A DNA stretch of 64,000 bases from Clitoria ternatea (lineage: Eukaryota; Streptophyta; Magnoliopsida; Fabales; Fabaceae). Shown here in pieces: positions 42,991-54,128 of the stretch. Below the pieces are notes generated by a model. The model had not been told where the DNA came from. It searched no databases and saw only the letters and a list, made by a program, of their open reading frames with translations. The stretch lies in contig CM075674.1 in NCBI GenBank assembly GCA_037962975.1, positions 90,102,501 to 90,166,500 on the forward strand, written 5' to 3'. The translations under genes were made by a program, and so were the position numbers. Each line of letters begins with the position of its first letter. Positions within the stretch are counted from its first letter, which is position 1.

Positions 42991-45337
42991 AATATAACGA
43001 TATGAGTAACTGTGGACATAACATAAATGTTCATAATAAAGGCCACATTCCCGTCCATCCTTATATCCTCATTTATCACGTTTGTTCGCCCATCCTTATA
43101 TCCTCGTTTATCACGTTTTTCAAAAACTTAACAGCTGGAAACCACATAGACACTCATGGTCCTTAATATTTTCATAACTCAACATCTAATTTGTCCATCT
43201 AGTCATCATAGTTAGTAATTTCCAACACAACCGATTAATCACATACACGATAATAAAATATTAATAAAAATCTAAGTGACTTAATTTAACGGTAGGAAAA
43301 TATCTAAATTTTAACGATAGTTCCCTAACCTGCCATTGGATAGTTAAGGACAAAAAGTACCTTAACCATTCCGAACATGTGGTTTACCCCAGGATACCTG
43401 AGAATATACCCGTTTACCTAAGGTGTCATATTTTCCGGATACTAGACAGAATGGCAAAAACTCTACTTTCAAACCATAACTCCGATTGACGATCCATCTC
43501 TGCGGTTGAGCTCTATGCGATGATCATAGCCTAGAATAGCCAACATGAAATGATCCATCAAGGGGTGAGGGAAGTGATGTCAATGGTTGCCCATGGTGGT
43601 AGAGGGTGTTCCGCGGCGACTAGAGTTGAAACTGATCGGTAGAATAAAGAAAACAAAGATCGGAGGTCGTAGGAAGAAAGAACGGTGAAGACGGAGGTGG
43701 AGGTCATGGGTGGTGTTCGGAAGTTCATGTTTGGGGATGTTTTAGTGGTGGGGATGGTGGTTTTTGTGGCAGTTTTGGGTGGTGGAAGTGGCGAAGGAAG
43801 AAGAAAGGTGGAGGTTCGTGGTGGTCGAAGGTGGTTTCAGCGAAGAACAAAGGTGATTTCGGAGGTTAGTATGAGCGTCAATGGAGGAGAGGGAGATAGA
43901 GATGATGAGATGAAGGAGGAGAAGAAGAGGCAGTTTGAGGGGGGTGTCTTCCTATTTATAGGAAAATTCGGCCGTTGGGTCTAGATTTAATCGGTACCGG
44001 ATAAAACCCTAGTTACAATTTTTAATACTTAACTTTGAGGGAAAAAGTGACTTTTTTTCTTAGGCTAGAATCTGAAAAATTCCCAACATGAAAGTTGTAG
44101 ATCTCATTTTTCTCTTCAAAACGATATATGGTATGTAAGAATCTGACATCCGTAACAGGAGTTATGCCTAAATCAAGGAAAAGTGCTTTCTGGGGCTCCG
44201 AAATTATCTTTACTTGTAAAGATCAATTTACTGTGAACAATCCTTTAAGAATCAGCTCTTGATCTCTTCATCAAAGTTATAGGGTTTTTCAGTACGAAGC
44301 CATGAAAAAAGAACGAAGTAATTCCGACATTGTATGAGGAAGATATTTAGGTTTTACTGCAGCTGGTTCACTTAATTATGAAAATAAAACTTCCTTGAGA
44401 AGCTTGGCTTCTCGGGGACAATCGGGCATGAACTAGCTTCTGAGTTCTTCATGAGAATCGTAGAGGGATTTGATACGAGGTTAAAGAAATTGCAACAAAC
44501 TAATTCTAAGCTTGTATGAGAGAGTTATGATTTTTCTCGTAAAGTAATGAAATATAACAGAATTAAATAATGGGTTTTCGGAGTACAAATCCTCGGTTCT
44601 TCAAGTTGGTGATGATAGGTTACAAATTTGGGTTTTAGACTAGAAATAGAGGTTGTTAGGTTTTTCATAACGAAGAAATCAAGACGAGAATTGCTTGATT
44701 CCAATGCCATAGGAGAAAGTTAGGCTTAAAACACTAAAAGTGTTTGAGCCAAACTCAGGGGTTCCGATTTAACTAGGTAGTTTTTCCAAGAAACAGGGTT
44801 GATAGGGTCCGAATTAGAGTTTGGGCTCTTCAGGAGTCGTGTTTGGAATAGCAAAATGGTTTATTACGGAATGCCCGTGCTAGGATCGGACATCCCAAAG
44901 TGTATAAACGGACAACCAAGGGCCCCTTTTTGGTATAAAAACGGGTGTGTAGGAACTGACTTGATCCTTCCTTGTTTAACGTGAATGATGATACTATTCT
45001 AACTAGATTATTATTTAGGTACAACTTTTGGGATCAGATAGTCAATTTTGACTGCTTGTGGGGTCCCTTATTTACTCTCCCTAATACTATGTTATTATTT
45101 ATCATTGAGTATAACCCCGATACTATTATTATACATAATTAATATATCTTTTTGTTGAGTTTTCTCAACTCGATTACATTTTTATTCCTATAAAAAGGTT
45201 TCTACCCTGATTATCGCTTAAGAATTCTAGTGATTAAAAATCTATGAGTTTAAGGCTGCTTACTAAAAACAAGGATGTTACACAGTTTTTGCACACCTGT
45301 TTTATATCGAAAAGAGGCCCATAGTTGTTCATTTATA

Positions 45338-45642
45338 CTACATTCGTCCCTTATTATAAGAACCTTTTGAGATATTTCTTTGGTCTTTAATATAAGAACC
45401 TCATCAAAAAGTCAATAACATTAATTATTTTTTCACCAAAATACCCTTATTAGTCATTAATGAAATAAGTATTAATTAAATAGAAAGAAAGTAAGATTTG
45501 TGAGTACCAATAAAAGTAAGAGGGTATTTTTGAAAAACTAGTATAATTTATAGACAAATTAACTGACTTTAACTACATTAACTAACTTTTCTTAAAAACT
45601 AGAATTTAGTTAAGAGGTTTTTATAATAAGGGACGGAGGTAG
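45338..45642. mobile_element. Stowaway-like MITE (Tc1/mariner), 305 bp
   Basis: Terminal inverted repeats CTACATTCGTCCCTTATTAT and the matching ATAATAAGGGACGGAGGTAG, flanked by TA on both sides (45336-45337, 45643-45644). AT-rich interior without ORF. Removing it restores the alignment of the two U copies. Confidence 0.9.
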
Positions 45643-47119
45643 TATATTTTGAGATGTCCGATCCTAGCATGGACAGTCCCTAATGAACTGTTTTGACAAT
45701 TCAAACATTTATCCTAAAGAACCCCAACTCTAATTTGGATCCCATCGACCCCGTTTCTTGTAAAAACCATTCAGTTAAATCGGAACCCCTAAGTTTGGCT
45801 CAAGCACCTTTAGTGTTTTAAGCCTAACCTTCTCATACGATAGCGAAATCAAGCGATTCTCATCTTGATTTTTTTGTTATGAAAAACCTAACAATCTCTA
45901 TTTCTAGTCTTGAGTATCGATTCATGACCTATCATCACCAACTTAAAGAACCAAGAATTCATACTTTGAAAACCCGTTAATTAATCTTATTAAATAGAGT
46001 TAATTTACGAGAAAAATCATAACTTTCTTATACAAGCTTAGAATCAGTTTGTTGCTATTTCTTTATTCTCATATCAAACCCATCTATTATTCTCATGAAG
46101 AACTCAAAAGCTAGTTCCTGCTCTATTATCCCCAAAAAACCAAACTTTTCAGGAGAAAAGCCATTTTTGCATCTAATCTTTCTTCAATCCTTCACCGTCC
46201 TCACCATCCATCACCATTTCCACCACCCTCCAAAGTCTCCAAACAGCTATCACACCGCAACATTCAACCTCTATTAACGACCTTCATTTCCACCATTCTT
46301 TCTTCCGATGACCTTCGATCATCGTTTCTTTCCATTTCTATCAAACGATTTCAATTAATATCGCCTCTAGCCACCCTTTACCATCGTGGGCAGACATCAT
46401 GCCACCACCCTCTTCCTATGTTCGATCCTTTGCATCTTGGCTTATCCCGACTCTAATCGTCACATAGATTCTAACGGCGGAGACAAATTATTAATTGGAG
46501 CTGAGGATTGAAAATTAAGTTTTCGCTCTTTCATCTAGTATAGGGAAAATACGACACCTCAGGTAAGGGGGTATATCCTCGGGTATCCTGGGGTGGACCG
46601 CGTGTTCGGAAGGGCTAAGGTACCTTTTAGGTCCTTACCTTTCTGAGGGCATATTCAGAAATTGTTACTAAATTAAATTACTTCAATTTTATTAATATTT
46701 TATTGTCATTTATATGATTAATTGGCTTGTTGACTGTTACTAACTATGATGGCTAAGTGGATATGTAAAGTATTGAACTATGAAAATATTAAGGACCATG
46801 GGTATCCATGTGGATTCTAGCGAATAGATCTCGAAAGACGTGATGAATAGAGATATAAGGATAGACGGGCACGTGGCCTTTATTATGTAAATTCATGTTC
46901 TGTCTAAACATCTATAATAATTAATTTTGAAGTGTGATTTATCATTTATGTCATCATATTTGTCCTCAAATGCGCTGACACTGAATTTCTTTTAATGCAC
47001 AACAACCATAACACCGATAATAAAATCAAAAAAATACTATTATCACAACCATTAATACTACTGCTATTTTATTGTTATTGTTATTATTAGTATTTTTATT
47101 ATATAGTATTATTTACTAT

Positions 47120-47465
47120 CGAGCATAATGGTCGGCTCTACCGCGGCTCTTAGCATGTTTTCTCTTATTAAATTTTTGTTACTTATATTATTGAGCATAA
47201 TCGCTCTCAACATTTTCTTTTATTTAATTTCTATCATTTATTTTATTGAATATAATGGTTGGCTCTACCTCCTTATTCTCAGCATTATTTTATTTAATTT
47301 TTGTTATTTACATTACTGAATATAATGGTCAGCTTTGCCGCCTTATTCTCCGCATTAATTTTTCCTTTATTACTATTATCTATATTATAATGGTCGACCT
47401 TGCTGCTTTATTTAATATTTTTTTATCTATACTATTGAATATAACGGTTGGCTTTGCCGCCTCAC
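47120..47465 (+). repeat. Tandem repeat block of U, plus copy
   Basis: Five units of about 62-72 bases with the core ATAATGGTCGGCTCTACCGC, the complement of the block at 42700-42990 with one more copy. Confidence 0.75.
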
Positions 47466-48492
47466 TCTTTTGTATAAGAAATTATTAAATTTCAAATTAC
47501 TACCATTTTAGTTATTAGAGATAAAATAGAAACACATTATTTACTCTTCAAACTAGATGCTATTTCAAGCCAAAATAGCCGATATATTTTTTAAATAAAG
47601 ATAAAAATAACCTATAATACCTAAAAATAGGTGGGACCTAATAACTCGAGGACAAAAATTATGAGACAGGGAACACATAGATACCCAGAGGTCAAAAGTA
47701 ATAGATAGAGCTAAAAATGCATGTTGCGTCATGAAAATGATTCTTTCAAAAACTAGAGCATACACTGGGGAACGTTGGAGAACATCCGCGTTCAATCCCC
47801 AGGTAGGATCTTGGGAGTATGATTGGATCGAACATCTAATGACTTGGATTCACGCCCGATGTTGGACGGTCCGTGGCAAACCTAATGTACTTTGACTAAA
47901 GATGAAGTGTAACTATGATCGTGTAGAGCCAAGTCCCATTATAATATGATATGAATAATAAGATGAGATGGATGCATATTTATGTGTAAAACCTGTAAGC
48001 CCTTGGTACCCAGTAATGTGATATGATGTGCGGAGGACTTGGTGGGCTTCGATCGCTCTAGTGTGGAAACATTGTGCCTAGGGACAGTCTGAGAAGGACA
48101 ACTTTTAGTGAATAAGATTATGATGATGGTGGTGGTGGTGGTGGATTAGTTTATTGGGCATACATGCATCATGAGACTTAAACTTTAAATAATTCATAAT
48201 TAACTCAACTCATGCATTCCATAACAACATCATTGATTGCTATAGGTTGTAAATGTGTTGTTTGGATTATTTATATTATGTTACATGTTGACTGGGTATG
48301 CCCGCATTGAGAACCCTCAGGGTTTAGAATATATACTAACCCCTTTCTGCTTAATAATAACAAAAGAGCCCAGAAACCAAGAACCAGAATACAAGGAACA
48401 GTAATAAGTAGGACCAACTGAGAGCACTCAACAAAAGTAGGATGTATATGGTTATATATAGTTAATTAATTAACAAGACCAGGGATGATTGT

Positions 48493-49506
48493 TGTTGGTC
48501 TATTGGTAAAAGCACTAATTTATCATCGTAGTTTCCAAAATTTAGATATCGTTCCCTCAAGGATTGATTGGTTTTGGTAAAAGACAATAATTTTCATTTA
48601 CTATGGTAAAAGTATCAAAACTTATTAACAAAAGAATATTTCATATACAACTTTGTACACTATTCACAAGTTCTAAGATTGATTTATACATTGATCAAGT
48701 ATAATGTAAAAATTGTAAAACTATCTAAAAAAATAACACTTTAGAACAATTACAATACTTGAAATTTAAACACAGAATGACAAACTATGTTCGAATTAGG
48801 ATCCCCACACTAAAAAGATAACATAGTAATTATAAACATGCATATTTAATCATCAAGTTTATGTCATTGCAGCTTAAAATCATTAAACCCAATCCCTCAG
48901 TGAATAAATTCTAAATAGTTACCGTGAAGTCCGATCCCTTAGATGGTTTCTTAATAAAAACTTGCTTTAAGTGCTGGCCTTAACACAACAATAATTATCA
49001 ACACTATCCCTAGTAATTGGTGGTATACTAAGGGTATTTCAACTTTTACTTCTATTAAAGTAGTTTTAACATGCATGAAAATCATTCTCCCGTTTGAAGT
49101 TTATACTAATAAAAGGTTGAAATACTAACATGAAACTTGAATCATAAACATGCATAATTCATCATCACAACATCATATTCATAGATTGGTTTACTAATTC
49201 CAACATAAACAGATTAGTTATACATGGCAAAAGTAAAAACACAACTTACAAGTGGAGACATGATGAACATTAAACTGAACTTGACAAAGAACATCATAAC
49301 ACAAAAGGAAAATAGACCTAAAACAATAATCTCAAGTATATGGAAGCTATTTTCACAACTCAGAACTCAAGATGCTTTGAATTGAATGTTGAAACCTTTG
49401 GCAAATGGCTCTATTTATAGTGGAAGAGTTTGGACCTGATGCCACACAAGGGTATGGCACTGTGCGTCAGGTCTTTGACTCAGACTCAATTAATTTTTCC
49501 TCATTT
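48493..49506 (-). repeat. Truncated Athila-like LTR
   Basis: On the minus strand it ends ACCAATAGACCAACA and contains CCTTGAGGGAACGATATC, the kind of sequence seen near the end of the other Athila-type LTRs in this window. A minus-strand TATAAATA lies at 49412-49419, close to the right edge, so most of the U3 is missing, cut by the CACTA end at 49507. No target duplication identified. Confidence 0.5.
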
Positions 49507-50347
49507 CACTAGTGCAAAAAATAGATATGACGACAGGATTTAATCACGGTTATGTGATAACCGTAGTCATATAAAACACGGTGGCATTTTTGAAATTATA
49601 GGAAATATGTCTAATCATGGTTGATGCGGAACCGTGGTTATATCACCTCTATAACCACGGTTACTTTAGAACCGTGGTCATATCACCCCTATTACCACTG
49701 TTACTTTATAACCGTGGTCATATCCCTAATTAAAATTTTAAAATTTAAAATTTTAAACTCCCCTATAACCAGGTTACTTTAAAACCATGGTCATATCATC
49801 CCTATTACCAGGTTACTTTACAACCGTGGTCATATCCCCAATTAAAATTTTAAAATTTAAAATTTTAAACTCCCCTATAACCACGGTTACTATAGAACCG
49901 TGGTCATATCACCCCTATTACCACGGTTACTTTACAACCGTGGTTATATCCCCAATTATTATTTCATTTCCCTCCCCCGTAACTCATTTCACTTTTCTAA
50001 AGTAACTTTCGACTCTTCATTTCCCTCCCCACCCGTAACTCTCTCTATTCCCATTCCTCGTCTTCTTCTCTTCTCTTATCGGTAAAACACTATTGCTCAT
50101 TCTTCGAATGGCATTGAATCCGAGATCTGATTCTACCAACGCTTGCTGTGAACATGAACCTCTTTCTTTCCTTCACCCATTCACTTTTCTTTTTCTTTTT
50201 GATTTTAACCTTTTCTTATTTTGTTACTTTTTGCAGTGGAAGAAGAAATGTGAAAATAGGCGCGAGAATCGTGTAATGCTCTACGCCAAGCTATCACCAT
50301 TCTCAATCTCAATCAACGAAATTTAGCCTCAGAATAAGAAAGGTAAG
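49507..50347 (+). mobile_element. Left end of CACTA element C
   Basis: Starts CACTAGTGCAAAAAATAG. Subterminal ACCGTGGTCATAT words fill 49540-49955, including a 112-bp tandem repeat. After it comes a pyrimidine-rich leader and an exon-like segment (ATG at 50108, a TTTTTGCAG acceptor-like site at about 50236, then TGGAAGAAGAAATGTG). The chromovirus array interrupts the element at 50348. The exon-like part could be the 5' end of the element's own gene or a captured host fragment; I cannot decide. Confidence 0.65.
49646..49955. repeat. 112-bp tandem repeat in CACTA C
   Basis: Units start near 49646, 49758 and 49870 (CTATAACCACGGTTACTTTA and variants); two complete and one partial copy, the first two containing AATTTTAAAATTTAAAATTT. 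Confidence 0.85.
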
Positions 50348-50409
50348 TGTAACATCCTGGTTTAGAATTAATCATCAATTAAGGTTAATTACAAAATTAA
50401 AATTATTGA

Positions 50410-50412
<3 letters not shown>

Positions 50413-50461
<49 letters not shown>
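50413..50461. repeat. (AAT)n microsatellite in LTR 1
   Basis: About sixteen units; the equivalents are at 56359-56401 in LTR 2 and 62301-62337 in LTR 3, each of a different length. Confidence 0.95.
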
Positions 50462-51757
50462 TGTGGCCAGGCAGAATTACGATGGTGCCCTTGGTGTTAA
50501 GAGAGCTTCGGTCCTCTCTCCCTCGTGATTCCCCCGCTGATGGGATGGGAGATGAATAAAATATGACTTTTGATTGAGAAGGAGTGTAGGCGCAGGGCAG
50601 TGCAATGATGATAGCCTCAGTTCATATTCTCAACCACTCCCTGCTCATTACATTTTGGGTACATTGAGAACCACTCTTTCGTTCTCTCTACAACTTCTTG
50701 GAGCCTTTGTTTCTTCTTCATGGCTGTTCTTCTTCTTCCATTCGCACGCGGAGTAGAACCCTGAGTGGAAGTGGGAACACGAAGTGAGAATAGCGTGGTT
50801 GTGAGAGAATAGCATGGTGTTGAGTGTTTTGGAGGCTGAGATCCCCCACTGTACTGCCTAAGCAACGATGGGTGCTTGGAAGCATGGGGTCCTCCACTGT
50901 TGGTGAGGACTGGTCTGTTCATGTGTGGGAACAGCCATGGAACTCTCCACTGCTCTACGAACAGAGCATGGAGTGTCATGGAGGCGGAGCTGTTCGTGTG
51001 TCCGAGTGGCTCGGTGTTCCTCCAAAGGAGATTCCTATGCTGAACGGCTGGAAGCTGGGTCATTCTGTTGAGAACGAGTGACTGAAGAACGTTCAGTCGG
51101 TGCTGCAAGCTTAGGGGAGCTTCTGGGATCTTCATTCCAGGTAGGGGGCTAATTTACATCACAAATGTATGGCTTATGGACGGGTTCCGGGTGGTTTTGC
51201 TTTAATGTGTTATGTCATGTTTGAAATATGTTGATTGATATATTGTAGTTGAGTATTGGTGCATGAAACACCCAGATTTGTGATCATTGTGGTCTGTGTG
51301 ATGTTGTCATGATTCCGTCCATGAGATGTATGATGATAAATATGAGATGCTGAGTAAATGTATGGAAATGTTGACTTTTAATGAGAATGCCGAGTGCATG
51401 TACTGTAGACCAGTGTGAATACCAAATGCATGTGGTGTGTAAATACTGTGCTAGTTCTGCTATGATTCTATGTGAATGTATGATATGTTGTGGCTGTTAA
51501 TGAGAAAGCCGAGTGGATATTATATGAAAATCACGTGATGCTTGTTGTAAATGATAATTCCGAGTGGATGGCATTATGATTGCCGAGTGCATGAGGTGTG
51601 GGTCGGTTATGTTAATTCCCGTTTGGGATTTTATATTAAAAAGCATGTGATTGCCGAGTGCACGTATTGTGATATTGCTATGTCGATCCCTATTTATGAA
51701 TAATAATGATAAAATGCATGGGATGCATGTTATTGATATTTGAATGCCGAGTACATT

Positions 51758-52148
51758 GGCGTTGGACGCCCGATGAAAAAACCGTATGCATCTGATTCGC
51801 CATTGGAAATGCCGAGTGCATATAGCGTTGGATGCTTAATATTGAATCGGCAATCAGATGGATACGTGTGAAATATAATAAAAGACCTTGGGTTGGACTC
51901 AAGGCAATGCCGAGTGCATTGGCGTTGGACGCCTGATGAATGAGACCGTATGCATCTGATTCGCCACTGGAAATGCTTGGAGCATGTAGCGTTGGACGCT
52001 TAATACAGGGTTGGCAATCAGATGAATACGTGTTAAATATGATAAAAGACCTCGGGTTGGACTCGAGGCAGTGCCGAGTGCACTAAGCGTTGGACGCTTA
52101 AAGACCTTGGGTTGGACTCAAGGCAAGCCTTCCAGGTTGGACTCGGGG
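51758..52148 (+). repeat. GTTGGAC hairpin array, LTR 1
   Basis: Nine short inverted repeats around the invariant heptamer GTTGGAC (one is decayed): GGCGTTGGACGCC at 51758 and 51921; AGCGTTGGATGCT at 51824; AGCGTTGGACGCT at 51988 and 52086; CCTTGGGTTGGACTCAAGG at 51886 and 52105; CCTCGGGTTGGACTCGAGG at 52050; and a weaker one at 52131-52148. Two of them are enclosed by a 17-base outer stem (51784-51801 with 51849-51865; 51948-51965 with 52013-52029). No known RNA family recognised. Confidence 0.85.
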
Positions 52149-53877
52149 CTGCCCGTAACACTTCCGTTGTCGCTTGGAGTGACTGTGTTACATGTGAGGG
52201 CAAACGGTTTGGTACCAGTAAAACGGCCGAATCAGCTTAGAGTTGAGAAAAGGCTTGGAGCCTATGTTGCAATAATAAAATTGATAATAAATAACCAGAT
52301 CTGGGTGAAATGAATGTGTGCACACTTATGATTGTCATTGAGCTCAATGTGAATTGTATGAATATGTGGATGAATGCATGTATACTGATGCTATGCCGAG
52401 TGCACACTTATATCCGAGTGGATGAATGCATGTATACTGATGCTATTGCTGAGTGCACATTATATTGTTGATGAGCTCAATGTAATGGTATATATATGTG
52501 TGAATGCTGTTGTGAATAGCATGATTAATATAGCCATGAATGATTGGTATGAATTCCGACTGGGTGAATATATGTAAATTGGTATTGTTGCCGAGTGCAA
52601 GGTGATTATGAATGATATGAATTACTCAGTCTTGATTGAATTGCATGAATTGCATGAATCCCGAGTGGATGATGTTGTTAGGGTATCCATATTGAATGGC
52701 AGGGTGTATTATTGCTGAATGGAATGTCATTGTATGGTTGAGATTTAAGGATTAAATCCAAGTCAATAACTGTCATTTAATATGTAAAAGCTCACCCCTA
52801 CTGTGGCTATATTTTTTAGTATATGCAGGTCGGACTGGGAATGAGGAGATGGCCTCAAGTCCGAGTGATGGGCACTCCGATTGTTGAAGTGCACATATAG
52901 TATATATATTGTAATAGATATGTTAAAGCCTTGGCTGGCTCTCTTGTAATCCGAACGGATTTAATCATAGGGGTTGATTATCGGGTTTGTGAACAAGTAT
53001 ACATTATATGTATATATATTTTACATTGTTATAAAATTACCCGAATTGTTCATTATGTGGTGTTGAGAGAATAATGCTAAGTCAATGAATTCCGAGTGAA
53101 ATATGGATGGAGAGCCATTACCGAGTGAGGCTATTGTTTATGTGGCCTTTTTCTGAGTGATAAAGGCATAAGACAGTTTCGAGTAAGATGTACTCGAGTG
53201 GGCTACTTCCGAGGGAAGACTAGTCCATATGTTACCGAGTGAAAATATGAGTAAACCCTGATTGGGGAAGGGTTTAAATATTCCCGAGTGAGAAATCCCG
53301 AATGAACCTCTTCTGAGGGAAGAGTTGTTGTGATGGTTTTGATTGAGGTGTATTCTAGGAGCCCTTTTCTGAGTGAACGAGGCTACATATATTCCGAGTG
53401 AATGTTATATATTCTGAGTGGCTAAGTATTGATAAGTCCGAGTGAGACTTAACTTGGTGAATTCCTCCGAGTGAGACTTAACTTGGTGAATTCCTCCAAG
53501 TGATGTGAGGACTAAGGAATCCCGAATGAAACTTAATTGTGGAGACTCCTTCCGAAGGGATGGAGGTTATGTGATCTCCGAGTGGGGAAGATCAAAATAT
53601 GCCGAGTTCAGAATGGATAATGTATTCCGAGTGAATTGTGGTTGAAATATACCGAGTGGTATATGACTGGGGAAATACTCCGGGTGAGGGAAGCTTATGG
53701 ATTCCGAGGGAATCATTTCCCGAGTGGAGATTGAGACGCTTCCGAATAAAGCATGTTTGACTTGAATAAAGATAAGGTATGGCCGAGTTTACCGGGTGAA
53801 GTATAACCCGCGAGGGGGGATAGTTCCCGAGTGAACGTGGTCCCGATTCCGAGTAATGGAATTACCGAGTGAATGGG

Positions 53878-53930
53878 TTCGCTTCAGCGAATGAGGATTC
53901 ACTCCAGTGAGTAAAGGGCTCACTCAAGTG
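53878..53930 (+). repeat. Three adjacent mini-hairpins near the end of LTR 1
   Basis: TTCGCTTCAGCGAA (53878-53891), TTCACTCCAGTGAG (53898-53911) and CACTCAAGTG (53921-53930), about 250 bases before the LTR end. The same trio is in LTR 2 near 59821-59873. Confidence 0.75.
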
Positions 53931-54128
53931 CCGCATTCCGCTGGGCTATGCGATCGAAGCTGAGTCTTGCCCATGTGTGGCTTTCTGACTCGGTTTTCCT
54001 TTCTCTGATCAGTTTTTGCTTTCCCTTGCCTTACGTTTGGTTTATTTTTACCCCGACTGCTTGGTGAATTTTGGAAAAAAAATTTTCCCTGGTCTCGGTT
54101 TTATTCTTTATTAAGTCGGGTTGTTTCA

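Larger units (their letters stand above)
41469..45282 (-). repeat. Solo LTR of family U inserted in reverse into family U
   Basis: 3814 bp from TGTAACACCC (41469) to GGATGTTACA (45282). Perfect target duplication CAGTT at 41464-41468 and 45283-45287. No PBS, gag or pol adjoins it. Read on the minus strand it aligns with the plus-strand copy on both sides, including the tandem repeat block, a trinucleotide repeat and the CTGATTATC-containing start. Confidence 0.85.
41156..48492 (+). repeat. Long LTR of family U, plus strand, interrupted
   Basis: The visible pieces are 41156-41468, 45283-45337 and 45643-48492. Together they follow, in order and strand, the complete family-U LTR seen in reverse at 41469-45282. 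It starts TGTAATTTTGGTAAGCAG and is cut at about 48492 before its end. Interruptions: the reverse solo LTR, the MITE and the LTR fragment at 48493. No ORF in it is credible. An LTR of about 3.8 kb with TGTAACA/TGTTACA ends fits a Tekay/Del-like or other large gypsy element, without a coding region to confirm. Confidence 0.75.
50348..54128 (+). repeat. Chromovirus LTR 1 (3781 bp)
   Basis: From TGTAACATCC to GTTGTTTCA, four bases before the PBS. In order it contains an (AAT)n tract, a region with spurious ORFs on both strands (50560-51135), a hairpin array (51758-52148), dense CCGAGTG words (51390-53890), and a final trio of small hairpins (53878-53930). No protein call is supported. Confidence 0.88.

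Noticed and set aside
43685..43984. 99-codon Gly/Val-rich ORF inside the solo U LTR
   Set aside because: Low-complexity GGTGG repeats; the homologous stretch near 46200-46450 of the other U copy does not keep it open.
41153..49506. One large element bounded by the two CACTAGTGCA ends
   Set aside because: Both ends face away from the interval, so they belong to different elements.
50824..51081. Plus-strand 85-codon ORF in each chromovirus LTR
   Set aside because: It overlaps the minus-strand ORF in the same LTR stretch and has no recognisable domain; the similarity between LTRs is at DNA level.
50617..51135. Minus-strand ORF of 172 codons, repeated at 56599-57075 and 62493-63011
   Set aside because: It lies within the LTR and is shorter in LTR 2. 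Its conservation is explained by recent LTR identity, and no known domain is visible.
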